DNA of 64,000 nt, taken from Krasilnikovozyma curviuscula (taxonomy: Eukaryota > Basidiomycota > Tremellomycetes > Cystofilobasidiales > Mrakiaceae). A program made the translations under genes and the position numbers. Positions 38,143 to 47,856 of the stretch are shown piece after piece. Location: the NCBI GenBank assembly GCA_014825775.1, contig MVAQ01000017.1:117920-181919 (forward strand), read 5' to 3'. How positions within the stretch are numbered: the first letter of the stretch is position 1; each line of letters starts with the position of its first letter. The notes under the pieces are model-generated. The model did not search any database, was not told where the DNA came from, and was given only the letters and a program-made list of their open reading frames with translations.

Positions 38143-40545
38143 ATGACTTTCGGAGTGAGTACTTGAATCCAATGAGGTTCTCATCTCTTGCTTTCTCACC
38201 GTTTGTCGTACTCAAAAATCCGACTTGAATCGTTGGATTTGCTTTCCTTCTCAAAAATGTTGCTGCTGTCACTTCTAAATTGTCTCTGACCTTTCCATCA
38301 CATTACACAGACTCTCCACACCCCAGCTCGCCACAGCTTCAAGACCAGGTAGGTTTGGCTCTTTGCAGAATGAATATCAGGCCAAAACTGACTTTGCTCT
38401 CTACGCCGTTGCTTTCTCACCCATCGCATTTCTTTTCTATCAGACGTGCCATTGCTACGGCTCTTTACGCTGGTTTGGATATCACCATCGCTGACAAGGA
38501 CTTCACCTTTGGTACCACCAACAAGACCGCTGAGTACTTGGCCAAGGTGAGAGTTACCCGGCGCTGGTGCATTTTTGGGCGACATTCTGAACCAGTCCTC
38601 CGTTTCCCTGCCTCTTCTCCTCTTCGCTAGTTCCCATCCGGAAAGGTCCCAGCTTTCGAATCTTCAACCGGATTCAACCTTATTGAAGGTGCTGCCATCG
38701 CGTACTACTGTGAGCCTCAACTTTTCAATCTTTTTCTTCAAGCGCCTAGCCTTTTCCCACATACATTCGCAGAGCTGGCTCTCTGGCGGAGTATGCTGGC
38801 TTCCTATGACGATAGATTTTTAGTTATCCCTGTCCAAATCATCTATGTCGAGGATTTTTGCAGTCGTGGTAGACTCGTTTTCTGATTTTCTTCACACTCT
38901 TGGTTTCCTTCTCAAACTTGCCGAACCTTGATTTGTTTCTGGTTGACTGACTCTATGATTTACTGCCATTGTGATTCTGCTGTTCCTTGCTCTCTTGTAC
39001 CTGGCTTGGATCATCGTCAACAGTCGCCCTCAGCGCTCCAAACTCTGGCTTGCTCCCTACTGACGCTGAAGGTTTGGCTAAGGTTGCCCAATGGATCTCT
39101 CACGCCGAACTCGAGATTTCTGAGAGACTCGGTGTTGCCAACGGAATGTTCAACAACTACATTCCATTCGTGAAGCCAGTTTACCAGAACAGAATCGAGA
39201 AGGCCATCGGTGGATTGGAACTCGTTGAGGCTCACCTCGCCGACAAGACATTCTTGCTCGGTGACAGAATTACCCTTGCTGATATCACCCTTGCTACCGT
39301 CCTTGCTGATGTGAGTGTTACCATCTCGACTTTTTTTGAGCGCCGCTCTGACCCACGTTTTTTCCTGTTGCTTTTGCCTCCCAGGGTTTCTCCAGATTCT
39401 TCGGCCCAGAGGAGCAGAAGAAGTTCCCAAACACCTTGAGATTCACCCAAACGTACGTTGATGCCTCAATATGTCTGTTTACTTTACCTTAAAAAGTTTT
39501 TACCTGACTTTTTTTTTATTCAACCTGCACCCGCCACCTTCATTAGCGTTATCAACAACTCCAAGATTGCTCCAGCTTTCAAGGACTACGCCATTGCTAC
39601 TGAAGCCGCCGTTTACGTCCCACCAAAGAAGGACGTTCCAGCGAAGGCCCCAAAGGCTGAGGCTGCCGCTGCTGCTCCAAAGGCCGAGAAGAAGCCAAAG
39701 GCTAAGGAAGTCGATGAGGAGGAGGATGAATCTTTCGCTGATGCTCCAAAGGAAAAGAACCCATTGGACTTGCTTCCAAAGTCCACCTTCAACTTGGAGG
39801 ACTGGAAGAGACAGTACTCTAACTTGGACACCAGAAAGGAGGCCATCCCATGGTTCTACGAGAAGTCAGTGCTCGTTCTTACTTGTTTGTGTTGAAAGAA
39901 CATAATGATGGACTTTGTTCTGTTTCACCTCGCTTATTGCCGCTTTCCCACAACCTTAGCTTCGACAAGACCGGATTCTCCATTTACAAGGTTGACTTTA
40001 AGTTCAACGAGGAGCTCACCATGACCTTCATGTCTTCCAACCAAATCACCGGATTCTTCAACAGACTTGAAGGTTCCAGGAAATACCTCTTCGGATCTGT
40101 CGTGAGTGCTCAGCGACATTCTTTCTGCTTTGTCAATGTTGCTCACTCACTCTCTGCCTTTGTATTGCGACGATGAACAGGGTGTCCTCGGAAAGACCAA
40201 CGACTCTGTCATTACTGGTGTCTTCATCCTCCGTGGTTTGGATGCGGTTCCAGTCGTCAACGTCGCTCCAGATTGGGAATCTTACTCCTTCACCCCAATT
40301 GATTTGGAGAAGGCTGCTGACAAGGAATTCTTCGAGGCTGCTCTCGCTTGGGATCTTGTTGTTGATGGAAAGGAATGGGCTGACGTAAGTAAACTTGCCA
40401 TTCCAATCGCTGAAGCAGATTCTTCCTGCGCGAAGCCTGCTGTATGCACCGTTGTTGTCCAGTCAAGCAGTTTACTGACTTTCATCATCTCATCACTCTT
40501 GTTGCTTCTCATTCTCTCTGTAAACAGGGAAAGAACTTCAAGTAA
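38143..40545 (+). CDS. Translation elongation factor 1B subunit gamma
   Basis: A structural subunit of the eEF1B nucleotide-exchange complex that recharges eEF1A. The first coding exon is 12 nt (38143-38154, MTFG). Then come THTPARHSFKTR-type residues and RRAIATALYAGLDITIADK, the N-terminal GST-like thioredoxin fold. The GST C-terminal helices follow (LPTDAEGLAKVAQWISHAEL; FLLGDRITLADITLATVLAD). A Lys/Ala/Glu-rich linker (KAPKAEAAAAAPKAEKKPKA) joins to the conserved EF1G domain, starting NPLDLLPKSTFNLEDWKRQY and including PWFYEKFDKTGFSIYKVDFK and SVGVLGKTNDSVITGVFILR. It ends DGKEWADGKNFK at 40545. The intron 38710-39023 is about 314 nt, four to five times the local norm, and holds a snoRNA candidate. 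Both yeast paralogues (TEF3-complex subunits CAM1 and TEF4) are of this family. Confidence 0.95.
38791..38901 (+). ncRNA. snR38: Intronic C/D-box snoRNA, snR38-like
   Basis: Lies inside the long EF1B-gamma intron. C box ATGACGA at 38808-38814 (one mismatch to RTGATGA) and D box CTGA at 38884-38887, 80 nt apart. A C'-like ATGTCGA lies at 38847-38853. Between C and C' is AGTTATCCCTGT (38824-38835), complementary over 12 nt to ACAGGGATAACT of the large-subunit rRNA peptidyl-transferase region. Flanks GAGTATG (38791-38797) and CACACTC (38895-38901) can pair at six of seven positions as an external stem. In S. cerevisiae snR38, which guides 2'-O-methylation at LSU G2815, is located in the intron of the EF1B-gamma gene TEF4. 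That shared host supports the call. The D' box is degenerate, and I see no rRNA match for the second guide. Confidence 0.78.
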
Positions 40546-40893
40546 ATTGCTGCTTACCTCGCAACTTTTATTTAATTACTTTACTCGTTTTACGTCTTTT
40601 CGCTTGATGGATTTTTTTCTTGCTGTAATGGCATTCTTGATTTTAAAGGCATGTCGAAAGTCACTCCAAGTTTTTTTTTTTTTGAATGGGACGAAAAGAA
40701 ATAAATATGACGGGGAACATCGCCCAAGACGGAACGGTGACGTTGGCGTCAGCAGCGCCAGGCCTCCAACCGCATTCGACTTGAATCAAGGCTTCGAAGG
40801 TTTACAGTTTCATAAACAGAAGAACACGTAGCACATACGATATAACTTGGGCACGCCCGAGGGGAATAGCCAGCCAGGTTCATCAAATTCGAA
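40546..40893. other. Intergenic region after EF1B-gamma
   Basis: About 350 bp with T-rich 3' flank (a run of T at 40670-40684) and the short promoter of the next gene. No gene seen. Confidence 0.5.
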
Positions 40894-42340
40894 ATGTCCG
40901 CTCCCAGCGTGAATTCCGAAGCCCAGCTTCGACAAGCCATCAGCGATGGAGTGATGACCCAACAAGAATGGGATATGATCAGCGGCACTCTGAGAAAAAC
41001 GGTTCAGTACAGTTATGTAAGTGCAAGAGCTCTCGTTCATGTTCTTGGTTTCCATCCCCTCCATTGGGTCGGGAGGGATCGTGCCTTCCAAAAGGAGTGT
41101 GACGGCATTTATTCATTTAATCCTGATAGAAGTCATCAGCCTGTCATGTCTTGATGGTCGCTAGGTAGCTTTAGCTCTGCTATACAAAGCAGCTTTCTTA
41201 TTCCCAATCCTCCCTTCGTGTTCTGGTTTCATTTATCTTTTTTTTTTAGAATCCAAGCTCTCGAGCCAGACAGTCCTGACATTCATGGCTTACTTATGTT
41301 CCAGGGAGCTGCCGTCGCTGGGGCATTTGCTTCGGGACTATTCCTCGTTCGCAGGAGACAAATCGGCAAACCTTTCAAGACACCTACGGCCTTGATCATC
41401 GCTACAGGTACACCAATGCTGGCTGGTATGATAGGTATCAACTATGGTCTGGGAAATGCTATGTTGGAGATGCAGAAAGGGTGAGTTTCCGACGCGGTCG
41501 TCTTCGATAATGTGTTGAGTTTGACGGGCTTTCCCTCTCTCCCTTCCCATCGCCGCGTCCTTCCCGAACACACAGTCTTGGAATCAAAGGCAAAGATCTT
41601 GAACAGGTATTTCCCGGCTCTGATCGAATATAGGTCTTGTCTATCTCCTGGACTGACTATTTTATGTTATTGCACCAACGACGCAACTTTAGAAATGGCA
41701 GATCTACTCCGATATTCGTGGTGGTAAATACCCAAGACCAACTACTTTTGCTCAAGGGCCAGTATCGTATCCTGGCGGTCAAAATCCACTACAACAATCA
41801 AATCAACAAAAGTTCCAACCACCTCCTTCCGTACCGGTAGAGGGCAATTCTCGCTGGGGTAATGAACAGGCACAATCAGACAGTAGCTGGGACACTACAA
41901 CCCAAACGGACAGTGGATTCATCCCTGAGTCGAGGGATAGAGATCTAAGGCTAGACGACATTCTGAGAGAGCAAGAACGGGGGGAGAAGTTCGGTGTGAG
42001 CGACGGTGCTGGTCCTGGTGGAAGTTCATGGGATAGACTGAGATCAGGAAATACACCTGACTCAATCAGATCTTCACCATCATACTCCCCTCCGCCATCA
42101 GCAGCTACTTCCTCTTCTTCATCCGGGTATACCAAACCTGTCGCAGCCACATCTAGCAGCCCATTCCGACCATCAGTATCGCCGATCTCATCTGGAGAGC
42201 TCATGGGTTCTACTGGCGGAGTAGCTGAGGATAGAAAGAGGGAGCAGGAGGAGTTCCAGAGGTTGATCGATGCAGATAGAAATGCTGGCTTGACGGGGAC
42301 AGAAAGGGACATGAGCTTCGATACAGGGAAATGGAAATGA
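40894..42340 (+). CDS. Unrecognised membrane protein with Pro/Ser-rich tail
   Basis: I do not recognise this protein. Joined exons give MSAPSVNSEAQLRQAISDGV, then VALALLYKAAFLFPILPS, then IQALEPDSPDIHGLLMFQGA. Two clear hydrophobic segments follow: GAAVAGAFASGLFLV, ending in the basic stretch RRRQ, and TALIIATGTPMLAGMIGINY. They are separated by a short basic/Pro loop. A segment KGLGIKGKDLEQKWQIYSDI leads into a long Gln, Pro and Ser-rich C-terminal tail of about 200 residues that ends KWK at 42340. The hairpin of two Gly/Ala-rich helices is faintly like OCIA-domain or small mitochondrial inner-membrane proteins, but I cannot support that. Splicing is consistent in frame throughout. It lies downstream of EF1B-gamma and convergent to TAF9. 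Confidence 0.6.
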
Positions 42341-42992
42341 GTAAGGTATCAAATGAATATTTGCTCTACTATAATACGGAAGAGTAGTCTTCTGTTTTCT
42401 GACAGCTGAAAGCTCGTGTTTGTTGAACAGATGTATCGAGTGTGTGATGAACCGGTTTACGGGGCAGAAGCTTGTGAACTTACTACTTCAACAACCCTGA
42501 GGATTACATTATTACTTTTTGTCAACTTCCATTTTTTACACCATCATCTCGTTGTCTTGCTACTCACGTGAAAGGGACCTTTACGTCTTGTCAGAGGACA
42601 ACAATTCCCTTTTCACCAAGGTCCATTTACTATACGTAGCCCTTGTCCTGACTTTGAAGTTAACAGAGAAGAGCCTTTGGTACTTCTGCATCTTTGGACA
42701 CGATGGTCAACCCTCTGCTACAAGCAAGTTACTCCCTAGAGCGATGGCCACAAGCTTTCTTCAAGAGGAAAGAACGGGCACAGTAAAAGATTCGTGTGAT
42801 ATAGGGTACAACAGTACCAACGGAATGGCGTTTTAGTTTCTTTTAATTTAAGCCCCCACCACAACGCAAGGGATCATTCAGGGTATCAAACCTAACGAAA
42901 ACGTCGGACTCCCCCCATTTTCGTCGTACCAACGCCACTCCGCCCCATCATGAACACACGCTCTCTTTCGAGCTCCCATACCAGCCTTTAGT
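42341..42992. other. Convergent intergenic region between the membrane-protein gene and TAF9
   Basis: About 650 bp of 3' flanks. A GTAAGG just after the stop at 42340 and a later AACAG (42430) would allow a 3'-UTR intron. Open frames here are short and featureless. Confidence 0.45.
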
Positions 42993-43971
42993 CTAATCAT
43001 AATCATCGTCCTCCTCGTCCATCCTCCTCTTGTTGCCCACCACCTGTACCGTCTGCTGCTGCGGCATCATTTGCGGTGGGGCATCGATCTTCATCCCTTC
43101 ATCGTCATCATCCTCATAATCATCTTCCACGCCCAATCCTTCCTCATGCTGCTGCTGCGGCTGGTACACCTCTTCATCCTCCTCATCCTGATCCACGTCC
43201 TCTGCTGAGTCATAAGCGTTATCAACAGACTGAAATGCCTGATACCCCGCCGGCGGGCGCGAGGGGACCAGGTCGAAGTTCGGTGCGGTAACCTGGTATC
43301 GAGGGGGAGGCAAGCGAAGGGACGCAGATTCAGCAACGGGCGGTAGGGGGTGCGAGTTGAGTTCGGTCGCGAGTGAATGTAAATACTATCATATAAAAAA
43401 CCAACCTAGCGGTCAGTATTTATTAGTCTAGAAGAGAGAAGGATACAATGTAACCACAGACGTCTTTCTCGGGTGGCCCGGTGAACGAGTAGTTGATCCT
43501 TCCCTGGACGGCCAGCTGGATGTCCTCGAGGTCGATCTTGCCGTTCTTTGAGGCGTGGTCGGAGAAGTTCAGAGCATCAAGGAGGATGTCGGAGGTGTAG
43601 CCTTTACGTCAGTATAGGTTTGGGAGGGAGGGAGGAAGAGTGGAAGGGAGGGTATGCATATGAGTAAGGACGACGACGAGGGTTTCAGGAAGGAGAAAGG
43701 AGGTAGAACAAGGCCTTACGATGTGTAAATTCAAGGAGCTGATGTAACACTTGTGGAGAAGCATCTTGAATACCCTGTCGTGTTGCCAAAGGAGAGTATA
43801 TCGAGGTCTCATTTAGAGCCCTAACAACGGTGGAAAAAAGGAGTGGAGGGTAAGACGGACCTTTGATGCGAGTATAAGAGCAATGACTCTTGCTTCTCGT
43901 GGTAAGGCTTCTTGTGCAGGTGAGGCTGCTTGGGGGGCAGCAGAAGGTCCAGCAGCAGCACCAGGGGCCAT
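42993..43971 (-). CDS. TAF9: TFIID/SAGA histone-fold subunit TAF9
   Basis: A shared subunit of TFIID and SAGA that pairs with TAF6 through a histone fold. Exons read MAPGAAAGPSAAPQAASPAQ, then PREARVIALILASK, GIQDASPQVLHQLLEFTH, RYTSDILLDALNFSDHASKN, GKIDLEDIQLAVQGRINYSF, TGPPEKD and YLHSLATELNSHPLPPV. The helix pattern and the motif LEFTHRYTSDIL..DA..FSDHA are diagnostic for TAF9. The conserved region LRLPPPRYQVTAPNFDLVP follows, corresponding to the post-histone-fold 'RLPPxRYxLTAPN' block. The C-terminal third is acidic with Gln-rich patches and ends DEEDDDYD. Start 43971 is the first ATG before the histone fold. Two donors (GTCCGT and GTCTGT) are weak, but the protein joins are well supported. 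Confidence 0.9.
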
Positions 43972-44208
43972 TTCGCCTTGGTCTGTACTGTTTCTTCCTT
44001 TGGGCCTGATGAATACGCTACGAAGAGAGCCTTGATCCAAGCTGATTGTTACTGTCTTTGTTTTGCAGGCTCCAGAAGGGACTATTTTCCTAGAATCGAC
44101 GAGAGTGTTGTGTAGAAACCAAAAAGGTTGACCCTCGCTCGCCTTCCTTAACCCACGTCAAATGTGGCGTTCAAGCAACTTGCTTTCGATCCATCAGTGC
44201 GGCACGAA

Positions 44209-45531
44209 CTACATCTCCATACCAGACCTCCTTCTAATTCTAGCGAGCCACACGACAGTCATCATCCCCGCAAGTGCACCCAGCCCCAGCAGGCACCCGA
44301 GCACAATGTAGTTTCTCCTCGCCGCCAACGTCGAGGCGCTCGCTGTCTGAGAGGGATACTCCGGTATCGAGGGCGGGAGGGAGGTGGAGAGAGTCGTGAA
44401 GAGAGTTGTAGTTGATGGTGTTGGTGCTGCTATGGTTGTGTTTGATAAAGAGGAGTTGTTGGGGGCGGGGAGTACGAGGAAGAGGTGGGATGCAAAGAAG
44501 GACTCAATGCTGGCGACGAATTCGACAGTCAATCACTGGTGTTCTTCTCTTCTTCTCTACAGAAAAGAGAGAAACAGAGAAACAGAGATAGAAGTCTCAC
44601 AGTTGAGCAGGTCCAGTGCAGTTCGTGTATGGACTGAAAGTCGTGTTGTCGCTGGGCAGCGCATACGTTGTGTTGACGGAGAAGTCGTGCCAGCCGGGTG
44701 TGTCTAGTAAGATGGGATCAAAAGTGTGGGATATGGTCGATATAATGACCTTGTACGATAAGAAAGGGAGCGTGAAAGGATTTGCGAAGCGCGGTGATGA
44801 AGAAGGGAAGAGAAAGATGGTGACTTACGGTGCACCAGTCGTCAGGAGGGACCTGCAACACCAGTGACCAGTGGAATGAAAGATATTAGCAGCTGATCCT
44901 ATTAAGTTGATAGTATGTGGTGCACTCAACTGGTGGATAATAACTTGAGAAGGGCAACGTCATGTTCAAACTCCCAGTTGTAGGCAACACGGCTGTGGTC
45001 TTGTTTGGGAACGTCAACGAAGGGGTCACCAACCTATAGAGACGGCGTTACCAAACCTTCGTCAGGAGTGACTTATTGCAGTGTACAGTATGAGTATCAC
45101 CCCCTTCTCACCTGAACAATCCATCAAATGGACCGGGCGCTGGATCAACAACAAACTTGCCGTTAGACTCAATCGATCCATCATTGACACACACAAAGAA
45201 AAGGGCAATCATGCCTACGAGGTCCACCAAGTCCAATATCTCCCCATCCTGTTTGCATACACAACAACTCTCAAGTCAGGTCAAGATGTATAGTCAAACC
45301 CCTGTTGGAAGACTGACCGAACGAGATGGTATCGCTGACGTAGATGTCTTCTCCTGTGGGTACAGAAGGGATGATGAGTGCAATGCTGGTGGGTATGTTT
45401 GAAGGAAGAGAGAGATCGCTCATATTGTTCGTTGGGTTGGGTTGGAGGAGGAGACCTTCGTCCTCGGTGCTGAGTTTCGAATGGATCGACCCGAAGAGGG
45501 AGCAGTGCGATGAGAACGGAATTGGATGACC
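44209..45531 (-). CDS. Unrecognised secreted or type I membrane glycoprotein (5' end uncertain)
   Basis: I do not recognise the family. Reading right to left, coding exons give FSSHCSLFGSIHSKL, LPSNIPTSIALIIPSVPTGE, YVSDTISF, DGSIESNGKFVVDPAPGPFD, RLVTPSLTFPNKTTAVLPTT, GSLNMTLPFSSYYPPV, DTPGWHDFSVNTTYALPSDN and TTFSPYTNCTGPAQL. After a Ser/Thr-rich stalk comes one transmembrane helix (YIVLGCLLGLGALAGMMTVV) and the short basic tail WLARIRRRSGMEM. There are several NxT/S sequons and few cysteines. The tail, helix and glycosylated ectodomain suggest a surface or secretory-pathway protein. I could not find a convincing signal-peptide exon upstream of 45531, and two internal splice joins are ambiguous. 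Treat coordinates as approximate. Confidence 0.5.
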
Positions 45532-45881
45532 CTGTATCCTTAGGATGAATGGAGCAAGAAATTACAAGTCTGAATGCTTGTTAAACAGTTGTGTTGTCTA
45601 TTCTCATACGTATTAGACGTTGTGCCCTCGTATATATCTGTCTTCGCTTCGGAATGTTAGATTTACAGCATTACTTCGTACCCATCCATGATTACTTCGA
45701 GATGAAAAGTTCTTATTTAAGTACCTTATCTCTTGTCTCAAAGGCCATCACTTCAGAATCACATAACGTAGGAAAAAAAATCAAAGCACCGCGACGACCT
45801 TTCCCTCACGCGTTTCGTCCACTCTCTTCAACCTAGCACCGTTCTCCGTCCAAAAAACAACCTGAAACCACCAGCCAAGCG
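45532..45881. promoter_or_regulatory. Gap between the glycoprotein gene and PSF3
   Basis: About 350 bp between two divergent genes. It may hide the missing first exon of the glycoprotein gene. An A run lies at 45773-45780. No other feature seen. Confidence 0.4.
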
Positions 45882-46991
45882 ATGGATACGAACGATTACT
45901 GGTCTATCGAATCCATTCTCGCAGACAATCAGGTATCCGGGATCCGTTTCTTTCTCACGTCCTCGCTGACTGAACCCTTTTTTTGGCGGTAACAGAAACT
46001 GCCATGTACGTTCGAACTCGACGTGCCTGGGTTAGGGTATATGGAAGGTGCTGGAGAGTCTGATGTATGTTTATTTCTCCCTCTCTCTCTCTCTCTCTCT
46101 TCCCTTGAACTGTAGAGAAGATAAAGACCTGACGGTGGAGTGTGTAGCTGAGGCAAGGCTCCAAAGTCGAACTACCGTACTACCTCGTTTCGAACCTTGT
46201 CGACAACCCGATTCGGTTCGTTCTTTTTTCTCTCTTTACCTCCCTCTTTAGAAATCCTAACGATGGTTGATCTGGATCGTCAAAAGGCCGTTTGTGTCGT
46301 TCACAATCCCCCCGCCGTTCGCACCAAGGGTGAGAAACGCGCTGAATGCGGAACCTAGAAGCGTCAAGCTCAGCAATCTGGTCGGCGGTTTGGGTGGGTG
46401 GTATGGTTTCGGAATGCGAGTCGCTGGTTTGTAAGTCTCCCTTTCATTTTATCTTCTATCGCTGTTGGCTGGGATGAACGCGCTGCTGCTTCTAGTGGAA
46501 ACGATGCGTGAATAAGCTTTCTTTACTGAAATTTCATTTTTGTGTAACTGTTCTCATTTGGTGGTGGATGTGTGGATGTTCGACCAAAATAGACTAGCAG
46601 AAGCACAGAGCAACATGATCTACAACACCCTGTCGACCGTCTGTCCCCTCCCTCTTCCCTCTTCATCTCTCATCTGACCCAACCTTTTAAACGTGATATA
46701 GACTTTCAAGTTCCGCTTGCCGGAGGTGCAGGACCAGGCGTCGCACGTGGCGGCCACCACATCGCACTCTCAAGCGTCTGTCGGTGCCGAGTTCAGGGAC
46801 GGGTTGGAGAGTGAAGAACGCGAATGTACGTTTCCCCTTCTTTTCTGGTTTATGTGGATTGGGTGGGCTAATGGAGAGGTGCGGGAAAAACAGTCTTTGC
46901 GATTGCACAGGAGAGCGCAAGAAGGATGAAGGTCTGGTACGATGGGTCGTCGTTGATGAGGGGTATCGTACATGGGGGAGCGGGAAGGTAA
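45882..46991 (+). CDS. PSF3: GINS complex subunit Psf3
   Basis: Part of the GINS tetramer that, with Mcm2-7 and Cdc45, forms the replicative helicase. The start MDTNDYWSIESILADNQ spliced to KLPCTFELDVPGLGY is the family signature. Later exons give SKVELPYYLVSNLVDN, PFVSFTIPPPFAPRVRNALN (plus AEPRSVKLSNLVG), and the C-terminal helices AEAQSNMIYNTLS, FKFRLPEVQDQASH and FAIAQESARRMKVWYDGSSL. It ends at 46991. The join near 46050-46158 is a problem. The ideal donor GTATGT (46065) and the ideal acceptor after the CT run (46115) lead to an early stop. The only frame-preserving GT..AG join I find uses a weak GTGCTG donor at 46048 and an acceptor ending at 46157. The family call is secure despite this. 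Confidence 0.82.
46081..46100 (+). repeat. (CT)10 microsatellite inside a PSF3 intron
   Basis: A perfect CT dinucleotide run that also serves as an unusually long polypyrimidine tract before the AG at 46115. Length changes here could affect splicing (inference). Confidence 0.75.
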
Positions 46992-47221
46992 ACCTTGAAG
47001 ATGTGTTTCAGGAGAGGAATGTGGCGCTGCTGCGGTGTATGATTGATGTGTGCGTGTTGGGTGTTGTGTTGTATTGCTGAAACCCGCCTTGATAAAATCG
47101 TTCTGTTGTGATCTTTATCTTGCGCCACTGTTTTTATAAGAAAGTACAACACGCTTTTCATTCATCTTTGCACTCCAAACAAGGATCCCTTCGAACCAGC
47201 GCAAACGTTAAAAAGTTGTCG

Positions 47222-47781
47222 CTACTTCTCTTTCTTCGACTCTTCTACCGTCGCAGTCGTCAAATCATCACCACCCCCTTCCTTGCCTCCTCCAGTTTTT
47301 TTTTGCTCGTCTTCTTTTCTTTGAGCTTTTTGAGCAGAAAGTAACTCCATCACGAACCTGTATGTCAGGTCGGCAATGAATCCGTCAGCATCGTGTGTCG
47401 GCCCCCCCCCGCGCATACACCGAAGCAAAAAGACACCACAGCAGAGAACTCACCAGCCGGTAGACCCCCATAGACAGCAGGCGACACCTGCGAGGACGAG
47501 TACATGGACGTTCCAATCTGTCAGCACCCAGAGCCCTAGCAACACAAACACAAGCCCGAAAAAGGAAGCGTGCATCGCTCCTATCAGAGCCCTGTTACCG
47601 TCACAAATAGAAACAAATCAGTCAGAAGGACAGAAGCGGAGGCAAAGGAGTGGAAGGAAACTGACGGGTTAACACCTCCTTCAAAGACTGAGGCGATTAT
47701 CTGTGAGAAGAAGGAAGGGAGCAGGGGAGATTCTGCTGGAGTACCAGTCAGAGATTCATCTTCCTGAGGTGGAGAAGCCAT
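47222..47781 (-). CDS. PKR1: V-ATPase assembly factor Pkr1
   Basis: A small ER membrane protein that helps assemble the V0 sector of the vacuolar ATPase. Start 47781 gives MASPPQEDESLTGTPAESPL, then LPSFFSQIIASVFEGGVNP, ALIGAMHASFFGLVFVLLGL and WVLTDWNVHVLVLAGVACCL. WGSTGW and FVMELLSAQKAQRKEDEQKK follow. This matches the family order: an N-terminal amphipathic 'SVFxxGxNPAL' segment, two hydrophobic helices joined by a short polar turn, a Trp-rich end and a charged C-terminal tail. The tail is Lys/Glu/Gly-rich and closes SKKEK at 47222. Two introns interrupt the gene. It is divergent from GCD1, with only 75 bp between start codons. I rate orthology probable from the helix and motif order. Confidence 0.78.
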
Positions 47782-47856
47782 GAAAGTGAAAGTGGCTGTG
47801 TATCTCCAGGTTGATGAGGCTCTGCTTTGCTGGTTGAACGCAAACCGTCAAACACG
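47782..47856. promoter_or_regulatory. 75-bp bidirectional promoter of PKR1 and GCD1
   Basis: The two start codons lie 75 bp apart on opposite strands, so both promoters must overlap or extend into the neighbouring gene. The gap contains a GAAAGTGAAAGTGG-type direct duplication at its left end. No TATA box is visible. Confidence 0.6.

Noticed and set aside
38155..38310. First EF1B-gamma intron examined as a second snoRNA host
   Set aside because: It has a CTGA but no acceptable C box at the right distance and no flanking stem.
42993..43336. Plus-strand His/Pro-rich frame opposite TAF9
   Set aside because: It is the complement of the acidic, Gln-rich TAF9 tail; the minus-strand reading has the TAF9 motifs and stop.
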